A stretch of 57,458 bases of DNA, taken from CALWPV01 sp045632125 (lineage in GTDB: Bacteria > Bacillota > Clostridia > Lachnospirales > Bianqueaceae). Of this stretch, positions 16,151-24,975 are shown piece after piece. The stretch lies in assembly GCA_045632125.1 (NCBI GenBank), contig JAZQWC010000077.1, forward strand, positions 1 through 57,458. The letters are read 5' to 3'. Position 1 is the first letter of the stretch; each line of letters begins with the position of its first letter. A program made the position numbers and the translations under genes. The notes below the pieces were generated by a model. It made no database searches, was not told the DNA's origin, and saw nothing but the letters and a program-made list of their open reading frames with translations.

Positions 16151-17371
16151 TTATAAAACAAAGTCACCTTTATCGAATACCACTACTTCTTCGCCATCTT
16201 CAGTGGTGCCCACAATGCGCATGTCGGGAGTACCGACCATGAAGTCGATGTGGATCACAGCATCATTAAGAGTCCAGGGAGAGTCCTCCGGCAGCGGACG
16301 GCCAAGGGCACGACCCAGTGCCAGGTGACAGGACGCATTTTCATCGATCAGGGTGGTGTAGTATACGATACCGGACATGGAGATGGGAGAGTGGTAATCC
16401 ACCAGAGCTACCTCGCCTAAATAGCCGGAGTTTTCATCCATGGCTACCAGAGCTTCCAGCATTTCTTTACCTTCTTCGGCAATGACTTCGACTACTTTAC
16501 CCTTTTCAAAGCGGAAGCCGAAGTTTTCGATGCTCTTGCCGCCCAGAACTAAAGGCTTAGAGGCAAATACAATACCATCGGTGCCGAATTTTTCAGGAGA
16601 AGTGCAGATCTCCTCGGAGGGAATGTTGGCGTGGAAGCGAACGAAGTTTGACGGAGGAGCATCTTTAGGCCGCTGATGACCAAACTTAGAATAGGGAGTG
16701 AGGGTTACCGTCAAATCGGTGCCGTTGCCGGCGGTGTAATGAAGTGTTCTGAAATTGTAAGAATCGATCTTGTTTCCGCGCTCCGCGGTACGAACATCCT
16801 TAGCTGCCCAAGTGGCTTCTACGTCGTTGGTCTCGTCGATGTAGCAGAGCTTGAGAAGCAGTTTCCACAATTCTTCCAGAGCGTTTTCCTTGGGCACATC
16901 GGGAAGGATGAACTCGGCCCATTCCTGGGTGGGGATCATGGCGATGAGCCACTGGCAGTGTTTTTCGCGGCTAGCCTTGCGCATGATGTTGCGGACGGCA
17001 TCGGTGTGGGCGAAGATGGCGTTGGCCTGAGCCTCGGTGAGGTCGGCCATGAGGGTGGGGTTCACGCCCTCGAGGCGCACATAGCAGGCGCCCTCATCCA
17101 GATATTTTTGGTTCTGCAGCTCTTCCCAGTCTTCGACCTTGCGAATATCAGCATCGCTGCGGTATTTGGCGGCAACGGTCATGTTGGGCTCGTCCAAATA
17201 GTGCACGATTACGTTGGAAGCGCCCAGTTTGTAGCACTCCTCGGCAAAGATGGGGGTAAAGTAGGCGCCCTCGATGACGGCCTCCACCAGCACCGGCTGG
17301 CCAGGCTGCACATTCAGACCCACTTTAGCCAAAGTATAGGCATATTTTTGTTTCATTTGATCAAGATTCAT
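16151..17371 (-). CDS. M29-family (thermophilic type) metal-dependent aminopeptidase
   Basis: 406 residues, the usual length. The N-terminal domain begins YAYTLAKVGLNVQPGQPVLV. The C-terminal metal site is visible as FHANIPSEEICTSP with a ligand Glu, HLALGRALG with a His, and HIDFMVGTPDM with His and Asp, matching AmpS/aminopeptidase T. It is a cytoplasmic dimeric enzyme removing N-terminal residues from peptides. The ATG at 17371 follows CGAGG. It is transcribed from its own promoter, divergent from the DUF5714 gene. Its 3' end faces palindrome A. Confidence 0.92.
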   Translation of the reverse strand: MNLDQMKQKYAYTLAKVGLNVQPGQPVLVEAVIEGAYFTPIFAEECYKLGASNVIVHYLDEPNMTVAAKYRSDADIRKVEDWEELQNQKYLDEGACYVRLEGVNPTLMADLTEAQANAIFAHTDAVRNIMRKASREKHCQWLIAMIPTQEWAEFILPDVPKENALEELWKLLLKLCYIDETNDVEATWAAKDVRTAERGNKIDSYNFRTLHYTAGNGTDLTVTLTPYSKFGHQRPKDAPPSNFVRFHANIPSEEICTSPEKFGTDGIVFASKPLVLGGKSIENFGFRFEKGKVVEVIAEEGKEMLEALVAMDENSGYLGEVALVDYHSPISMSGIVYYTTLIDENASCHLALGRALGRPLPEDSPWTLNDAVIHIDFMVGTPDMRIVGTTEDGEEVVVFDKGDFVL

Positions 17372-17405
17372 GGTAGTACCTCGTTTCGTAAATTAGATTA
17401 TGATC

Positions 17406-17434
17406 ATTATACATCGAATTAAGTGAGAAGCCAA
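17406..17434 (-). promoter_or_regulatory. Promoter of the M29 aminopeptidase
   Basis: On the minus strand, TTGGCT (17434-17429), a 17-nt spacer and TATAAT (17411-17406). Confidence 0.65.
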
Positions 17435-17456
17435 TGAAATTGTGAGATTTTTGCGG

Positions 17457-17485
17457 TTGCGATACTCGGGCGTTTTTGTTATGAT
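17457..17485 (+). promoter_or_regulatory. Promoter of the DUF5714-arsC pair
   Basis: TTGCGA (17457-17462), a 17-nt spacer and TATGAT (17480-17485), arranged back to back with the aminopeptidase promoter. Confidence 0.6.
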
Positions 17486-17517
17486 ATATGTGATTTTCTG
17501 ATATGTGGGAGGTTACC

Positions 17518-18213
17518 ATGAAAGAAGAATGTTTGATTTGCAAGGCCCCGCTGGTGTATCTGCAGCAGGATGAACTGATGGAGTGCGCGATTTGTCATAA
17601 AAAAGAAATGAGTAAGACCCGTTGCGAGCAGGGACACTACGTGTGCAGCGACTGTCACATGGCGGGGATGGATCAGATTTTTGGACTGTGTCTGGCGGAA
17701 ACATCGAAAGATCCTGTGGAAATTGTGGAAAAGATGATGGCTTTGCCCTTCTGCCATATGCATGGTCCAGAGCATCACGTGATGGTGGGCGCGGCTCTTT
17801 TGACCGCGTATTATAACGCCGGAGGCGAAATCGATCTGGCGAGCGCCCTTCAGGAAATGTCCAGCCGCGGCAGAGCGGTGCCCGGTGGAGCTTGTGGCTT
17901 TTGGGGCGCCTGCGGCACTGGCGTAAGTGCCGGGCAGTTTATGTCGATCGCCACCAAGTCGACACCCCTTGCTATAGAGCCCTGGGGACTCAGCAACCGA
18001 ATGACAGCTAAGTCTTTGGAAAGTATTGGCCGGGTGGGAGGCCCGCGCTGCTGTAAAAGAGATTCTTATCTTTCTATTTTAGCTGCCATCGATTTTGCTG
18101 CAGAGCAGCTTGGCGTGAAGATGGAAAAAACGGTGCCGGTGTGCAGCCGAAGTCAGATGAATGCGCAATGTATTGGTAAGCGCTGTCCTTTTTACAATGA
18201 TACTGAGGTGTAA
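17518..18213 (+). CDS. DUF5714-domain cysteine-rich protein
   Basis: 231 residues from the ATG at 17518 after GGGAGGTTACC. The first 50 residues hold paired cysteines (CLIC, CAIC, CEQGHYVCSDC) that look like a zinc-ribbon pair. The remainder carries HGPEHHVMVGAALLTAY, GGACGFWGACGTGVSAG and GGPRCCKRD, the conserved DUF5714 block. The many conserved Cys and His residues suggest metal or cofactor binding, and no reaction is established that I know of. Its TAA overlaps the arsC start by one base, so the two proteins are made together. That hints at a thiol or metalloid link, as inference only. Confidence 0.8.
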   Translation: MKEECLICKAPLVYLQQDELMECAICHKKEMSKTRCEQGHYVCSDCHMAGMDQIFGLCLAETSKDPVEIVEKMMALPFCHMHGPEHHVMVGAALLTAYYNAGGEIDLASALQEMSSRGRAVPGGACGFWGACGTGVSAGQFMSIATKSTPLAIEPWGLSNRMTAKSLESIGRVGGPRCCKRDSYLSILAAIDFAAEQLGVKMEKTVPVCSRSQMNAQCIGKRCPFYNDTEV

Positions 18214-18623
18214 TGAACATGAACAAGCCGAAGGTTGCTTTTGTATGTGTACATAATTCCTGTCGGAGTCAGATTGCGGAGGCGCTGGGGAAAAGGCTGG
18301 CGGCGGATGTATTTGAAAGCTATTCTGCCGGCACTGAAACAAAGCTGCAGATCAATCAGGATGCGGTGCGTCTGATGAAGAAGATACATGGAATTGACAT
18401 GGAAAAGACTCAGTACAGTAAGCTTCTAAGTGATATTCCGGAGGTGGATGTGGTGATCACCATGGGTTGTAATGTGCAGTGTCCAACCCTGCCCTGCAAA
18501 TGGAGGGAAGATTGGGGATTGGAGGATCCCAGCGGCAAAGAAGATGAAGCATTTTTGTATACGATTCGCAAAATTGAAGAAAAGGTATTAGAATTGAAAG
18601 AAAAAATGGGCGCCGGTCTTTGA
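18213..18623 (+). CDS. arsC: Arsenate reductase ArsC, low-molecular-weight phosphatase type
   Basis: 136 residues. CVHNSCRSQ is the P-loop with the nucleophilic Cys, MGCNVQCPTLPC holds the two redox cysteines of the thioredoxin-dependent family, and WGLEDPSGK follows. It reduces arsenate to arsenite. A second ATG at 18219 is equally possible. No arsB, acr3 or arsR is nearby, so this is a lone arsC coupled to a DUF5714 gene. A phosphatase-like role on another substrate cannot be excluded, although the extra cysteines argue for reductase. Confidence 0.85.
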   Translation: MNMNKPKVAFVCVHNSCRSQIAEALGKRLAADVFESYSAGTETKLQINQDAVRLMKKIHGIDMEKTQYSKLLSDIPEVDVVITMGCNVQCPTLPCKWREDWGLEDPSGKEDEAFLYTIRKIEEKVLELKEKMGAGL

Positions 18624-18650
18624 TAAGATCGGCGCTGTTATATTTTATTC
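18610..18650 (+). terminator. Terminator overlapping the arsC stop
   Basis: GCGCCGGTCTT (18610-18620), loop TGAT, AAGATCGGCGC (18625-18635), then TGTTATATTTTATT. It includes the arsC stop codon and probably works for the convergent lipoprotein gene as well. Confidence 0.65.
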
Positions 18651-19022
18651 CCATTCACCCAATGTAATATATTGTGAAAGGATTGCGTTTAGTTCTGTTC
18701 GTTGTTGTTCTTCTAATTCTGTACAGCGAATATTTTCATTGTCATTAAATGTGCCGCAATCGGAACAATATAAAAGGGGCTGATCATTAATGACTATAGT
18801 ACAGTCGCAAGCACAATCCCATAGACTATTTCGCCATTTTTGATCATTGAGCATATTGGAAACGAGCATGCATTCTTCGGCAGAAAGTTCTGCTTTAGTA
18901 TCGGATCTTTTTACGATGACAATAGGGACGGATGATGATTCTTCGTCTTCAGTTTTGGAGGAGCAGCCTGCTAAATTTAAGATGCAGGTGAAGAGGAATA
19001 AAAGAAATATATACTTTTTCAT
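18645..19022 (-). CDS. Small putative lipoprotein, function unknown
   Basis: 125 residues. A Lys-start, hydrophobic signal peptide ends in the lipobox LAGC, so the mature protein is predicted to be lipid-anchored outside the membrane. After an acidic linker come three Cys pairs or clusters (DCACDC, YCSDC, RC), which could be disulfide- or metal-bonded. I recognise no family. It has its own promoter region with TATAAT near 19064 on the minus strand and converges on arsC. Confidence 0.7.
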   Translation of the reverse strand: MKKYIFLLFLFTCILNLAGCSSKTEDEESSSVPIVIVKRSDTKAELSAEECMLVSNMLNDQKWRNSLWDCACDCTIVINDQPLLYCSDCGTFNDNENIRCTELEEQQRTELNAILSQYITLGEWE

Positions 19023-19155
19023 TTTCGGAACCTCTTAACATATAAATCTATGACTATTATATAATGAAGTGAGTGTTGTCTGCAAGTGTGCACTTCAATT
19101 TGAAATTCCATAACATTTTCAATCCCTATATAGAAATATTGTGGTCGGAGTAATC

Positions 19156-19345
19156 AAAAGGGCGGATTGGTTTTCATAAGCCGGCGATTCATATTTTGCC
19201 CAGTGATGCAAGGAAGGCCGCCTTGAAAGGCGCATGTTTGAGCCTGCGGAGCAGGCGAGTTTGCACCTTTCAAGATCAGCGGCCCCGCTGCAGCAGTGGA
19301 AGCAAAATATTACCGTTGGCGATGAAAACCTACCCGCCCCTATTG
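19156..19345. repeat. 190-bp degenerate palindrome B with shared apex
   Basis: Arms match in blocks: GGGCGG with CCGCCC, GGTTTTCAT (19168-19176) with ATGAAAACC (19322-19330), ATATTTTGC (19191-19199) with GCAAAATAT (19302-19310), and CCTTGAAAGG with CCTTTCAAG. The apex 19236-19264 (GAGCCTGC-GGA-GCAGGCGAG) equals the complement of the palindrome A apex with 3 changes in 29. The arms differ from those of A, with more indels, as if this copy is older. Confidence 0.75.
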
Positions 19346-19371
19346 CTTTTCCCTCTCTATCTTGTTATAAT
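19343..19371 (+). promoter_or_regulatory. Promoter of mnmG
   Basis: TTGCTT (19343-19348), a 17-nt spacer and TATAAT (19366-19371). The long leader downstream contains parS1. The 460-nt gap 19039-19500 holds no gene, only palindrome B, this promoter and parS1. Confidence 0.65.
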
Positions 19372-19438
19372 TATAAGATAGTATACTTGTGCGTATTGTG
19401 CACAAATACAGAGATAATTTTAAAAAATTGTTTCCCAC

Positions 19439-19454
19439 TGTTCCACGTGGAACA
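19439..19454. promoter_or_regulatory. parS: parS site 1 (leader of mnmG)
   Basis: A perfect 16-nt palindrome TGTTCCACGTGGAACA, the canonical ParB-binding parS sequence. It lies in the transcribed leader of mnmG, so ParB loading and mnmG transcription occur on the same DNA. Confidence 0.93.
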
Positions 19455-19500
19455 ATAAGTGTAAGCTAAATATAATGCTATTTAATAAAGAAGGAATCCT

Positions 19501-21360
19501 ATGTATCAAGAAAAACCAGTTGATATTGCCGTAATTGGCGGTGGCCATGCAGGCTGTGAAGCAGCATTGGCAGCAGCCAGACTCGGAATGAACACCATTT
19601 TATTTGCCATTTCACTGGACTCCATTGCTATGATGCCTTGTAACCCCAATATTGGAGGTACATCCAAGGGTCATTTGGTGCGAGAGATCGACGCCATCGG
19701 CGGTGAAATGGGTCGCAATATCGACCACACCTATATACAGTCACGCATGCTGAACACGGCAAAAGGCCCAGCGGTGCACTCTTTGCGCGCCCAGGCCGAT
19801 AAGTTCCGCTATAAAGAACGCATGAAACTGGTCCTGGAAAACCAGCCCAATCTGATGATCCGCCAGAATGAAGTGGTAAAGGTGGATGTGCAGGAGGTGG
19901 ATGGTCAGAAGAAAGTGGTGGGCGTTATGACCGCCACCGGCGCATACTATCCCTGTAAAGTTGCCATCATCTGCAGCGGTACCTATTTGAACGCCCGCTG
20001 TATCCACGGTGAGTATGAGACTCACACCGGTCCCAATGGCCTGCAGGCTGCTTGCGGTGGACTGACTCGGTCCATCGAAGAACTGGGCATTCCCATGCGA
20101 CGTTTTAAAACCGGAACCCCTGCTCGTGTGGACGGCAAGACCCTGGACTTCAGCAAAATGGAGATCCAGGAAGGTGATAAAGAAGTGATTCCTTTCTCCT
20201 TTGAAACCGATCCGGAAGAGATCAAGAGAGAGCAGCGTCCCTGCTATTTGACCTATACCAATCAGCAGACCCACGATATCATTCGTGCTAATCTGCATCG
20301 ATCCCCGCTCTATGGCGGTGTGATCCATGGAATAGGCCCCCGATACTGTCCTTCTATTGAAGACAAGGTAGTACGTTTTGCTGATAAAGAACGGCATCAG
20401 ATCTTCCTGGAGCCGGAGGGAGAGAGTACTAACGAGTACTATGTACAAGGCATGTCCTCCTCTCTGCCGGAAGATGTACAGCGCGATATGCTCCGAACCA
20501 TTCCCGGTTTGGAAAATGTGGAAGTGATGCGTACCGGTTATGCCATTGAATACGATTGTGTGGATCCTTTGGCGCTGAAGAGTACTTTGGAACTGAAGCA
20601 GGTGAGCGGCCTGTACAGTGCCGGTCAGTTCAACGGAAGCTCCGGTTATGAAGAAGCTGCGGCTCAGGGTCTGGTGGCCGGTATCAACGCTGTTATGGCG
20701 CTGCAGGGCAAAGAACCCATTAAGGTGGACCGTACCAACAGCTACATTGGCGTATTGATCGATGATCTGGTGACGAAAGGAACCAATGAGCCCTATCGAA
20801 TGATGACATCCCGTGCGGAGTATCGTTTGCTTCTGCGTCAGGACAATGCAGATCTGCGACTGACGGAAGAAGGACATCGTGTTGGTCTTATTAATAAGGA
20901 ACGGTACGAACGTTTCTTGACTAAAAAACAGCAGATCGAGAGCGAGATTCAGCGTCTTCAAACTACCAAATCCACGGGTGGACACGGCTTGCTGGCAGAT
21001 TTGCTGAAGCGACCGGAACATACTTATGAAACCATTCGAGAATTTGATCCCGATCGGCCTGAAATCCTGCCTACGGCAGCGGAACAGGCGGCCATTCAGA
21101 TCAAATACGATGGCTATATACAACGACAGCTCCTGCAGGTGGAAAAATTCAAGCGCCTGGAAGAGCGAAAACTCCCCGAAAACCTGGATTACAATGAAAT
21201 TCAAGGTCTTCGTCGAGAAGCACAACAGAAACTCAGCGCCGTAAAACCGAGATCCATCGGTCAGGCGGGACGCATCTCCGGTGTGTCGCCGGCGGACATC
21301 AACGTATTGTTGGTATTCCTGGAACAACACCGCCATACGGATCGACGAAGAGAGGAGTAA
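19501..21360 (+). CDS. mnmG: tRNA uridine-5-carboxymethylaminomethyl enzyme MnmG (GidA)
   Basis: 619 residues. VIGGGHAGCEAALAAARLG is the FAD-binding start. MMPCNPNIGGTSKGHLVREIDA, GTYLNARCIHGE and YDCVDPLALKSTLELK are family-specific stretches. The C-terminal helical domain carries NLDYNEIQGLRREAQQKL and RISGVSPADINVLLV. It is the FAD partner of MnmE in wobble-uridine modification. The ATG follows GAAGGAATCCT. rsmG begins 2 nt after its stop. Confidence 0.97.
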   Translation: MYQEKPVDIAVIGGGHAGCEAALAAARLGMNTILFAISLDSIAMMPCNPNIGGTSKGHLVREIDAIGGEMGRNIDHTYIQSRMLNTAKGPAVHSLRAQADKFRYKERMKLVLENQPNLMIRQNEVVKVDVQEVDGQKKVVGVMTATGAYYPCKVAIICSGTYLNARCIHGEYETHTGPNGLQAACGGLTRSIEELGIPMRRFKTGTPARVDGKTLDFSKMEIQEGDKEVIPFSFETDPEEIKREQRPCYLTYTNQQTHDIIRANLHRSPLYGGVIHGIGPRYCPSIEDKVVRFADKERHQIFLEPEGESTNEYYVQGMSSSLPEDVQRDMLRTIPGLENVEVMRTGYAIEYDCVDPLALKSTLELKQVSGLYSAGQFNGSSGYEEAAAQGLVAGINAVMALQGKEPIKVDRTNSYIGVLIDDLVTKGTNEPYRMMTSRAEYRLLLRQDNADLRLTEEGHRVGLINKERYERFLTKKQQIESEIQRLQTTKSTGGHGLLADLLKRPEHTYETIREFDPDRPEILPTAAEQAAIQIKYDGYIQRQLLQVEKFKRLEERKLPENLDYNEIQGLRREAQQKLSAVKPRSIGQAGRISGVSPADINVLLVFLEQHRHTDRRREE

Positions 21361-21362
21361 TT

Positions 21363-22106
21363 ATGAGACAACTTTTGGAAGATGGCGCCAAGGCGATGGG
21401 CATCAGCCTTTCCCAGCGGCAGCTGGACCAATTTGAAACCTATCACCGCCTGTTGGTGGAATGGAACGAAAAAATGAACCTGACCGCCATCACCGAGGCC
21501 CGCGAAGTGGCAACCAAACACTTTTTGGACAGCATCGCCGGTGGCCCTGAAATTTTGAAGGTGGCCCGTGGGGCCAAAAAGGATGACGCTGCAGCACCGA
21601 TTACGCTGATCGATGTGGGAACCGGAGCCGGTTTTCCGGGACTTCCGCTTAAGATCGCGTTTCCTGAGATCAAGTTGACACTGCTCGATTCGCTGCAGAA
21701 ACGAGTCAACTTTTTGCAGGAAGTGGTGGATCAGCTGGGGTTGGAAAATGTGACCTGTTTACATGGCCGAGCTGAAGACTCCGCTCATGAGGAAGGACTG
21801 CGTGAGCAGTTTGATGTGGCGGTAGCTCGTGCAGTGGCTCCCATGTATGTGTTGATGGAGTACTGTGGTGGTTATGTGAAAAAGGGCGGCCGGTTTGTGG
21901 CTTATAAGGGTCCAAGCTTGGAGGAAGAGCTGGCAGAAGCTGGCAAAGCCATGAAAGTGATGCAGCTTCGACATAAAAAGACACTAAAGGCTGAACTGCC
22001 GGAGGGTGATTTTGATCATTTGATGGCGTTTTTTGAAAAAACTGGAAATTTAAGCTTGAAATATCCCCGAAAACAAGCTAAAATAAAGAAAGAGAAATTG
22101 GCATAA
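21363..22106 (+). CDS. rsmG: 16S rRNA (guanine527-N7)-methyltransferase RsmG (GidB)
   Basis: 247 residues. It opens QLDQFETYHRLLVEWNEKMNLTAI, then has the SAM motif DVGTGAGFPGLPLKIAFP and VAVARAVAPM. It methylates G527 of 16S rRNA. It directly follows mnmG, the standard gidAB pairing. The basic C-terminus is slightly longer than the 207-240 residues of many homologues because of a loop insertion (VARGAKKDDAAAPIT) before the SAM motif. Confidence 0.96.
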   Translation: MRQLLEDGAKAMGISLSQRQLDQFETYHRLLVEWNEKMNLTAITEAREVATKHFLDSIAGGPEILKVARGAKKDDAAAPITLIDVGTGAGFPGLPLKIAFPEIKLTLLDSLQKRVNFLQEVVDQLGLENVTCLHGRAEDSAHEEGLREQFDVAVARAVAPMYVLMEYCGGYVKKGGRFVAYKGPSLEEELAEAGKAMKVMQLRHKKTLKAELPEGDFDHLMAFFEKTGNLSLKYPRKQAKIKKEKLA

Positions 22107-22213
22107 TTTACCAATTTTCGAATTCGAAGCAGAACGTCGGTACAGGAGTGTAAAAAAAGATTACTTCCTTATATAATAGAGATGCTGACGGCTGTATATT
22201 GGGGGAAAAACAA

Positions 22214-23065
22214 TTGAATCACAATTTAATCGTGCAATGTATTGGGGTGGACAAGATCGTACCGAATCCGCAGCAGCCAAGACGCGTGTTTGAACAGGCG
22301 GCGCTGCAGGAATTGGCAGAATCAATTGCTAATCATGGGGTGATCCAACCGGTAACGCTGCGTCGTGTAGGTGGATTATTTGAACTGATTGCAGGTGAAA
22401 GACGGTTACGTGCTACGCAGATGGCGGGTCTTAAAGCGATTCCGGCAATTGTAGTGGATGCGGACGATGAGGAAAGCGCAGTGCTGGCTTTGATTGAAAA
22501 TATTCAGAGAGAGAATCTAAGTTACATGGAAGAAGCTCTGGGGTATTTGAAATTAGCGCAGGAATACCATATGACCCAGGAAGAGATTGCAAAGCTGATG
22601 GGAAAAACTCAGTCGGCGGTGGCGAATAAGCTGCGAATTTTGCGGCTTTGTGGCGAAACCAAGCGGATTTTGGCGGAATATGGACTCACAGAACGACATG
22701 CACGGGCTTTACTGCGACTCTCGGAAGAAGAGCAGCAGGTGCAGACTGCAAAATTGATTGCAGTCAAAGGGATGAATGTGCGGGAAACGGAAGAATATAT
22801 TGAAAACTTGCTGATGAAACAGCAGAAGGTTTTACCGGAAAGGTGTTTGCCGCTGAGCGGCACAGTCAAGGAAGAAGTAAAAAACAGGCTGACAAGACCT
22901 AGGATCAAGCGCTTCATTCGAGATATTCGTTTATTTACCAACACGGTGAATCGGGCGGCTTTGTATATGAAGGAAGCTGGGGTACCGGTTCAAGTGGCAG
23001 AAAATAAAAATGAGGGATACTACGAAATGGTGATTCGGGTTCCCTATCAAACCGGTGGTGCGTGA
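22214..23065 (+). CDS. noc: ParB-family nucleoid occlusion-like protein (Noc)
   Basis: About 283 residues. The ParB N-terminal domain has the CTPase motifs NPQQPRR and GERRLRA and ENIQRENL. The central helix-turn-helix is TQEEIAKLMGKTQSAVANKLRIL. The start is uncertain: no ATG fits, TTG codons at 22199 and 22214 are in frame, and the latter has GGGGGA upstream. Noc binds its own sites and keeps division off the nucleoid. I call Noc over a second ParB because it sits between rsmG and parA and lacks the RGLGRGL start of ParB. argS is inserted between it and parA. Confidence 0.82.
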   Translation: MNHNLIVQCIGVDKIVPNPQQPRRVFEQAALQELAESIANHGVIQPVTLRRVGGLFELIAGERRLRATQMAGLKAIPAIVVDADDEESAVLALIENIQRENLSYMEEALGYLKLAQEYHMTQEEIAKLMGKTQSAVANKLRILRLCGETKRILAEYGLTERHARALLRLSEEEQQVQTAKLIAVKGMNVRETEEYIENLLMKQQKVLPERCLPLSGTVKEEVKNRLTRPRIKRFIRDIRLFTNTVNRAALYMKEAGVPVQVAENKNEGYYEMVIRVPYQTGGA

Positions 23066-23126
23066 GTGCTGCCATAGAGTAAACGGTAGGCTAGGTTGGC
23101 CGCCGAAAATATTGGAGGTAGTGGAT

Positions 23127-24839
23127 ATGTATTGTAAAGATTATGTGGCTCAGGAACTGGCAAAATGCCTGCCGGAATTAGAACTGGCGCAGATTGCTGA
23201 GGGAATTGAAATTCCTAAAGAGAAGACAATGGGTGATTATGCATTCCCTTGTTTCCGTTTGGCAAAGACCTTGCGTAAGGCTCCTAACCTGATTGCTCAG
23301 GATGTAGCGGCTAAGTTGGAAGGTTCTGAGATTTTGGAAAAGGTTCAGGCAGTTGGTCCTTATGTGAATATGTTTTTGAATAAAACCTGGCGCGCTCAGT
23401 TTATTCTGGGTCAGGTGGATGAGGCTGCTGCTGCCGGCAAAGCTTATGGTGCCTCCACTGTGGGCGAAGGAAAGACCGTTGTTATGGACTATTCCTCCAT
23501 TAACGTAGCAAAACCCTTCCATATTGGTCATCTGCGTACCACTGTTATTGGTAACTCCATTAGCCGTATGCTGCAGTTCATGGGTTATAAGACAGTAAGT
23601 ATTAACCATTTGGGTGACTGGGGTACTCAGTTTGGTAAGATGGTAGTAGCTTATCGTAAGTGGGGCAATCCGGAAGAAGTGGAACAGAAGGGCGTTCGTG
23701 GTCTGTTGGAACTGTACGTAAAATTCCATGAGGAAGCTGAAAAAGATCCGGAATTGGATGAGATTGCTCGTGCAACCTTTACTTCCATGGAACAGGGTGA
23801 TGAAGAAGCATTGGCGCTGTGGAAACTGTTTGTTGATATCAGCTTGAAAGAAGTTTCTCGCGTATATGATATGCTGGATGTTAAGTTTGACTCCTTCTTG
23901 GGCGAAAGCTATTTCTTTACTAGAACCGATGAGCTGATCTCCATTTTGAAGGAAAAGAACCTGCTGCAGGAGAGCGAAGGTGCTCAGATTGTAGATTTGA
24001 GCGAAGAGAATATGCCTCCTTGTATCGTTCTGAAGAAAGATGGAAGCACTCTGTATGCGACCCGCGATATTGCTGCTGCTATGTATCGTAAAGATACTTA
24101 TGACTTTGATAAATGCTTGTACATTACCGGTATGGAGCAGATCCTGCACTTCAGCCAGTGGTTCAAAGTGTGTGAAAAGATTGGCTTCCCCTGGAGCAAG
24201 GATCTGGTGCACATTCCTTATGGCTTGGTAAGCTTGGAAGGTGGTAAACTGTCTACTCGTGGTGGTAATGTAATTTTCCTGGAAGATCTGCTTCATGAGG
24301 CAGTTCAAAAGACAAAAGAAATTATGATGGAAAAGAACCCTGATTTGGAAAATATGGATCAGGTTGCTCAGCAGGTAGGCGTTGGCGCTGTGGTATTCCA
24401 TGATTTGTTCAATAATCGTATTAAAGACGTAACCTTCAGCTGGGATCAAGTGCTGAACTTCGACGGTGAGACCGGTCCTTATGTACAGTATACTTTTGCT
24501 CGTGCATCCAGTGTATTGCGCAAAGCACAGTGGGATCCTGCAAAGCAGGAGGCGATCGATATGTCTCTTCTGACCGATGAATATTCACAAGAGATCCTGA
24601 AACTGATCGAAAACTTCCCGAAACGTGTAGAAGAGGCCTGCCAGAAGTGGGAGCCCTATATGATCACTCGTTATACCGTGGCTTTGGCTACTGCTTTCAA
24701 CAAGTTCTACCATGAAAACAGTATTATGAATGCCGAGGAGAACGTAAAGAAAGCTCGTTTGAAATTGACTTACGTGGTAACACAGGTAATCAAACAGGGA
24801 TTGTACTTGATTGGTGTACAGGCGCCCGAAAAGATGTAA
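23127..24839 (+). CDS. argS: Arginyl-tRNA synthetase ArgS
   Basis: 570 residues from the ATG at 23127, 7 nt after GGAGG. The upstream 24 codons overlapping noc lack a ribosome site. The N-terminal Add1 domain is followed by class I HIGH (residues 132-135, in NVAKPFHIGHLRTT). The KMSKS-like region is GGKLSTRGGN, and the C-terminal DALR anticodon domain ends in IGVQAPEKM. It charges tRNA-Arg and, as usual for ArgS, needs the tRNA for activation. The two tRNA-Arg genes at 27.9 and 30.9 kb lie a few kilobases downstream. Confidence 0.96.
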   Translation: MYCKDYVAQELAKCLPELELAQIAEGIEIPKEKTMGDYAFPCFRLAKTLRKAPNLIAQDVAAKLEGSEILEKVQAVGPYVNMFLNKTWRAQFILGQVDEAAAAGKAYGASTVGEGKTVVMDYSSINVAKPFHIGHLRTTVIGNSISRMLQFMGYKTVSINHLGDWGTQFGKMVVAYRKWGNPEEVEQKGVRGLLELYVKFHEEAEKDPELDEIARATFTSMEQGDEEALALWKLFVDISLKEVSRVYDMLDVKFDSFLGESYFFTRTDELISILKEKNLLQESEGAQIVDLSEENMPPCIVLKKDGSTLYATRDIAAAMYRKDTYDFDKCLYITGMEQILHFSQWFKVCEKIGFPWSKDLVHIPYGLVSLEGGKLSTRGGNVIFLEDLLHEAVQKTKEIMMEKNPDLENMDQVAQQVGVGAVVFHDLFNNRIKDVTFSWDQVLNFDGETGPYVQYTFARASSVLRKAQWDPAKQEAIDMSLLTDEYSQEILKLIENFPKRVEEACQKWEPYMITRYTVALATAFNKFYHENSIMNAEENVKKARLKLTYVVTQVIKQGLYLIGVQAPEKM

Positions 24840-24865
24840 TTCTTTAATATAATATGAAAATTCAG

Positions 24866-24907
24866 CAGGGTTTTTAGTTGTTATAAACTGGAAACCCTGT
24901 TTTTTTA
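24866..24907 (+). terminator. Terminator after argS
   Basis: CAGGGTTT (24866-24873) pairs with AAACCCTG (24892-24899), followed by eight T residues. Confidence 0.75.
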
Positions 24908-24933
24908 TCTAAAATAGTATGTTAGGAGCAAAA

Positions 24934-24949
24934 TGTTCCACGTGGAACA
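24934..24949. promoter_or_regulatory. parS: parS site 2
   Basis: A perfect TGTTCCACGTGGAACA upstream of parA, followed by TTTTATTGAG. Confidence 0.94.
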
Positions 24950-24975
24950 TTTTATTGAGTCGAAAATATGATCAA

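Noticed and set aside
19741..21336. A 531-codon open frame on the minus strand antisense to mnmG
   Set aside because: The protein has no recognisable domain, no ribosome site and is rich in Phe/His/Gln from reversed codon bias. The plus strand encodes a clear MnmG.
23178..24449. A 423-codon open frame antisense to argS
   Set aside because: The same codon-bias shadow effect. It lacks promoter and ribosome site, and ArgS motifs are intact on the other strand.
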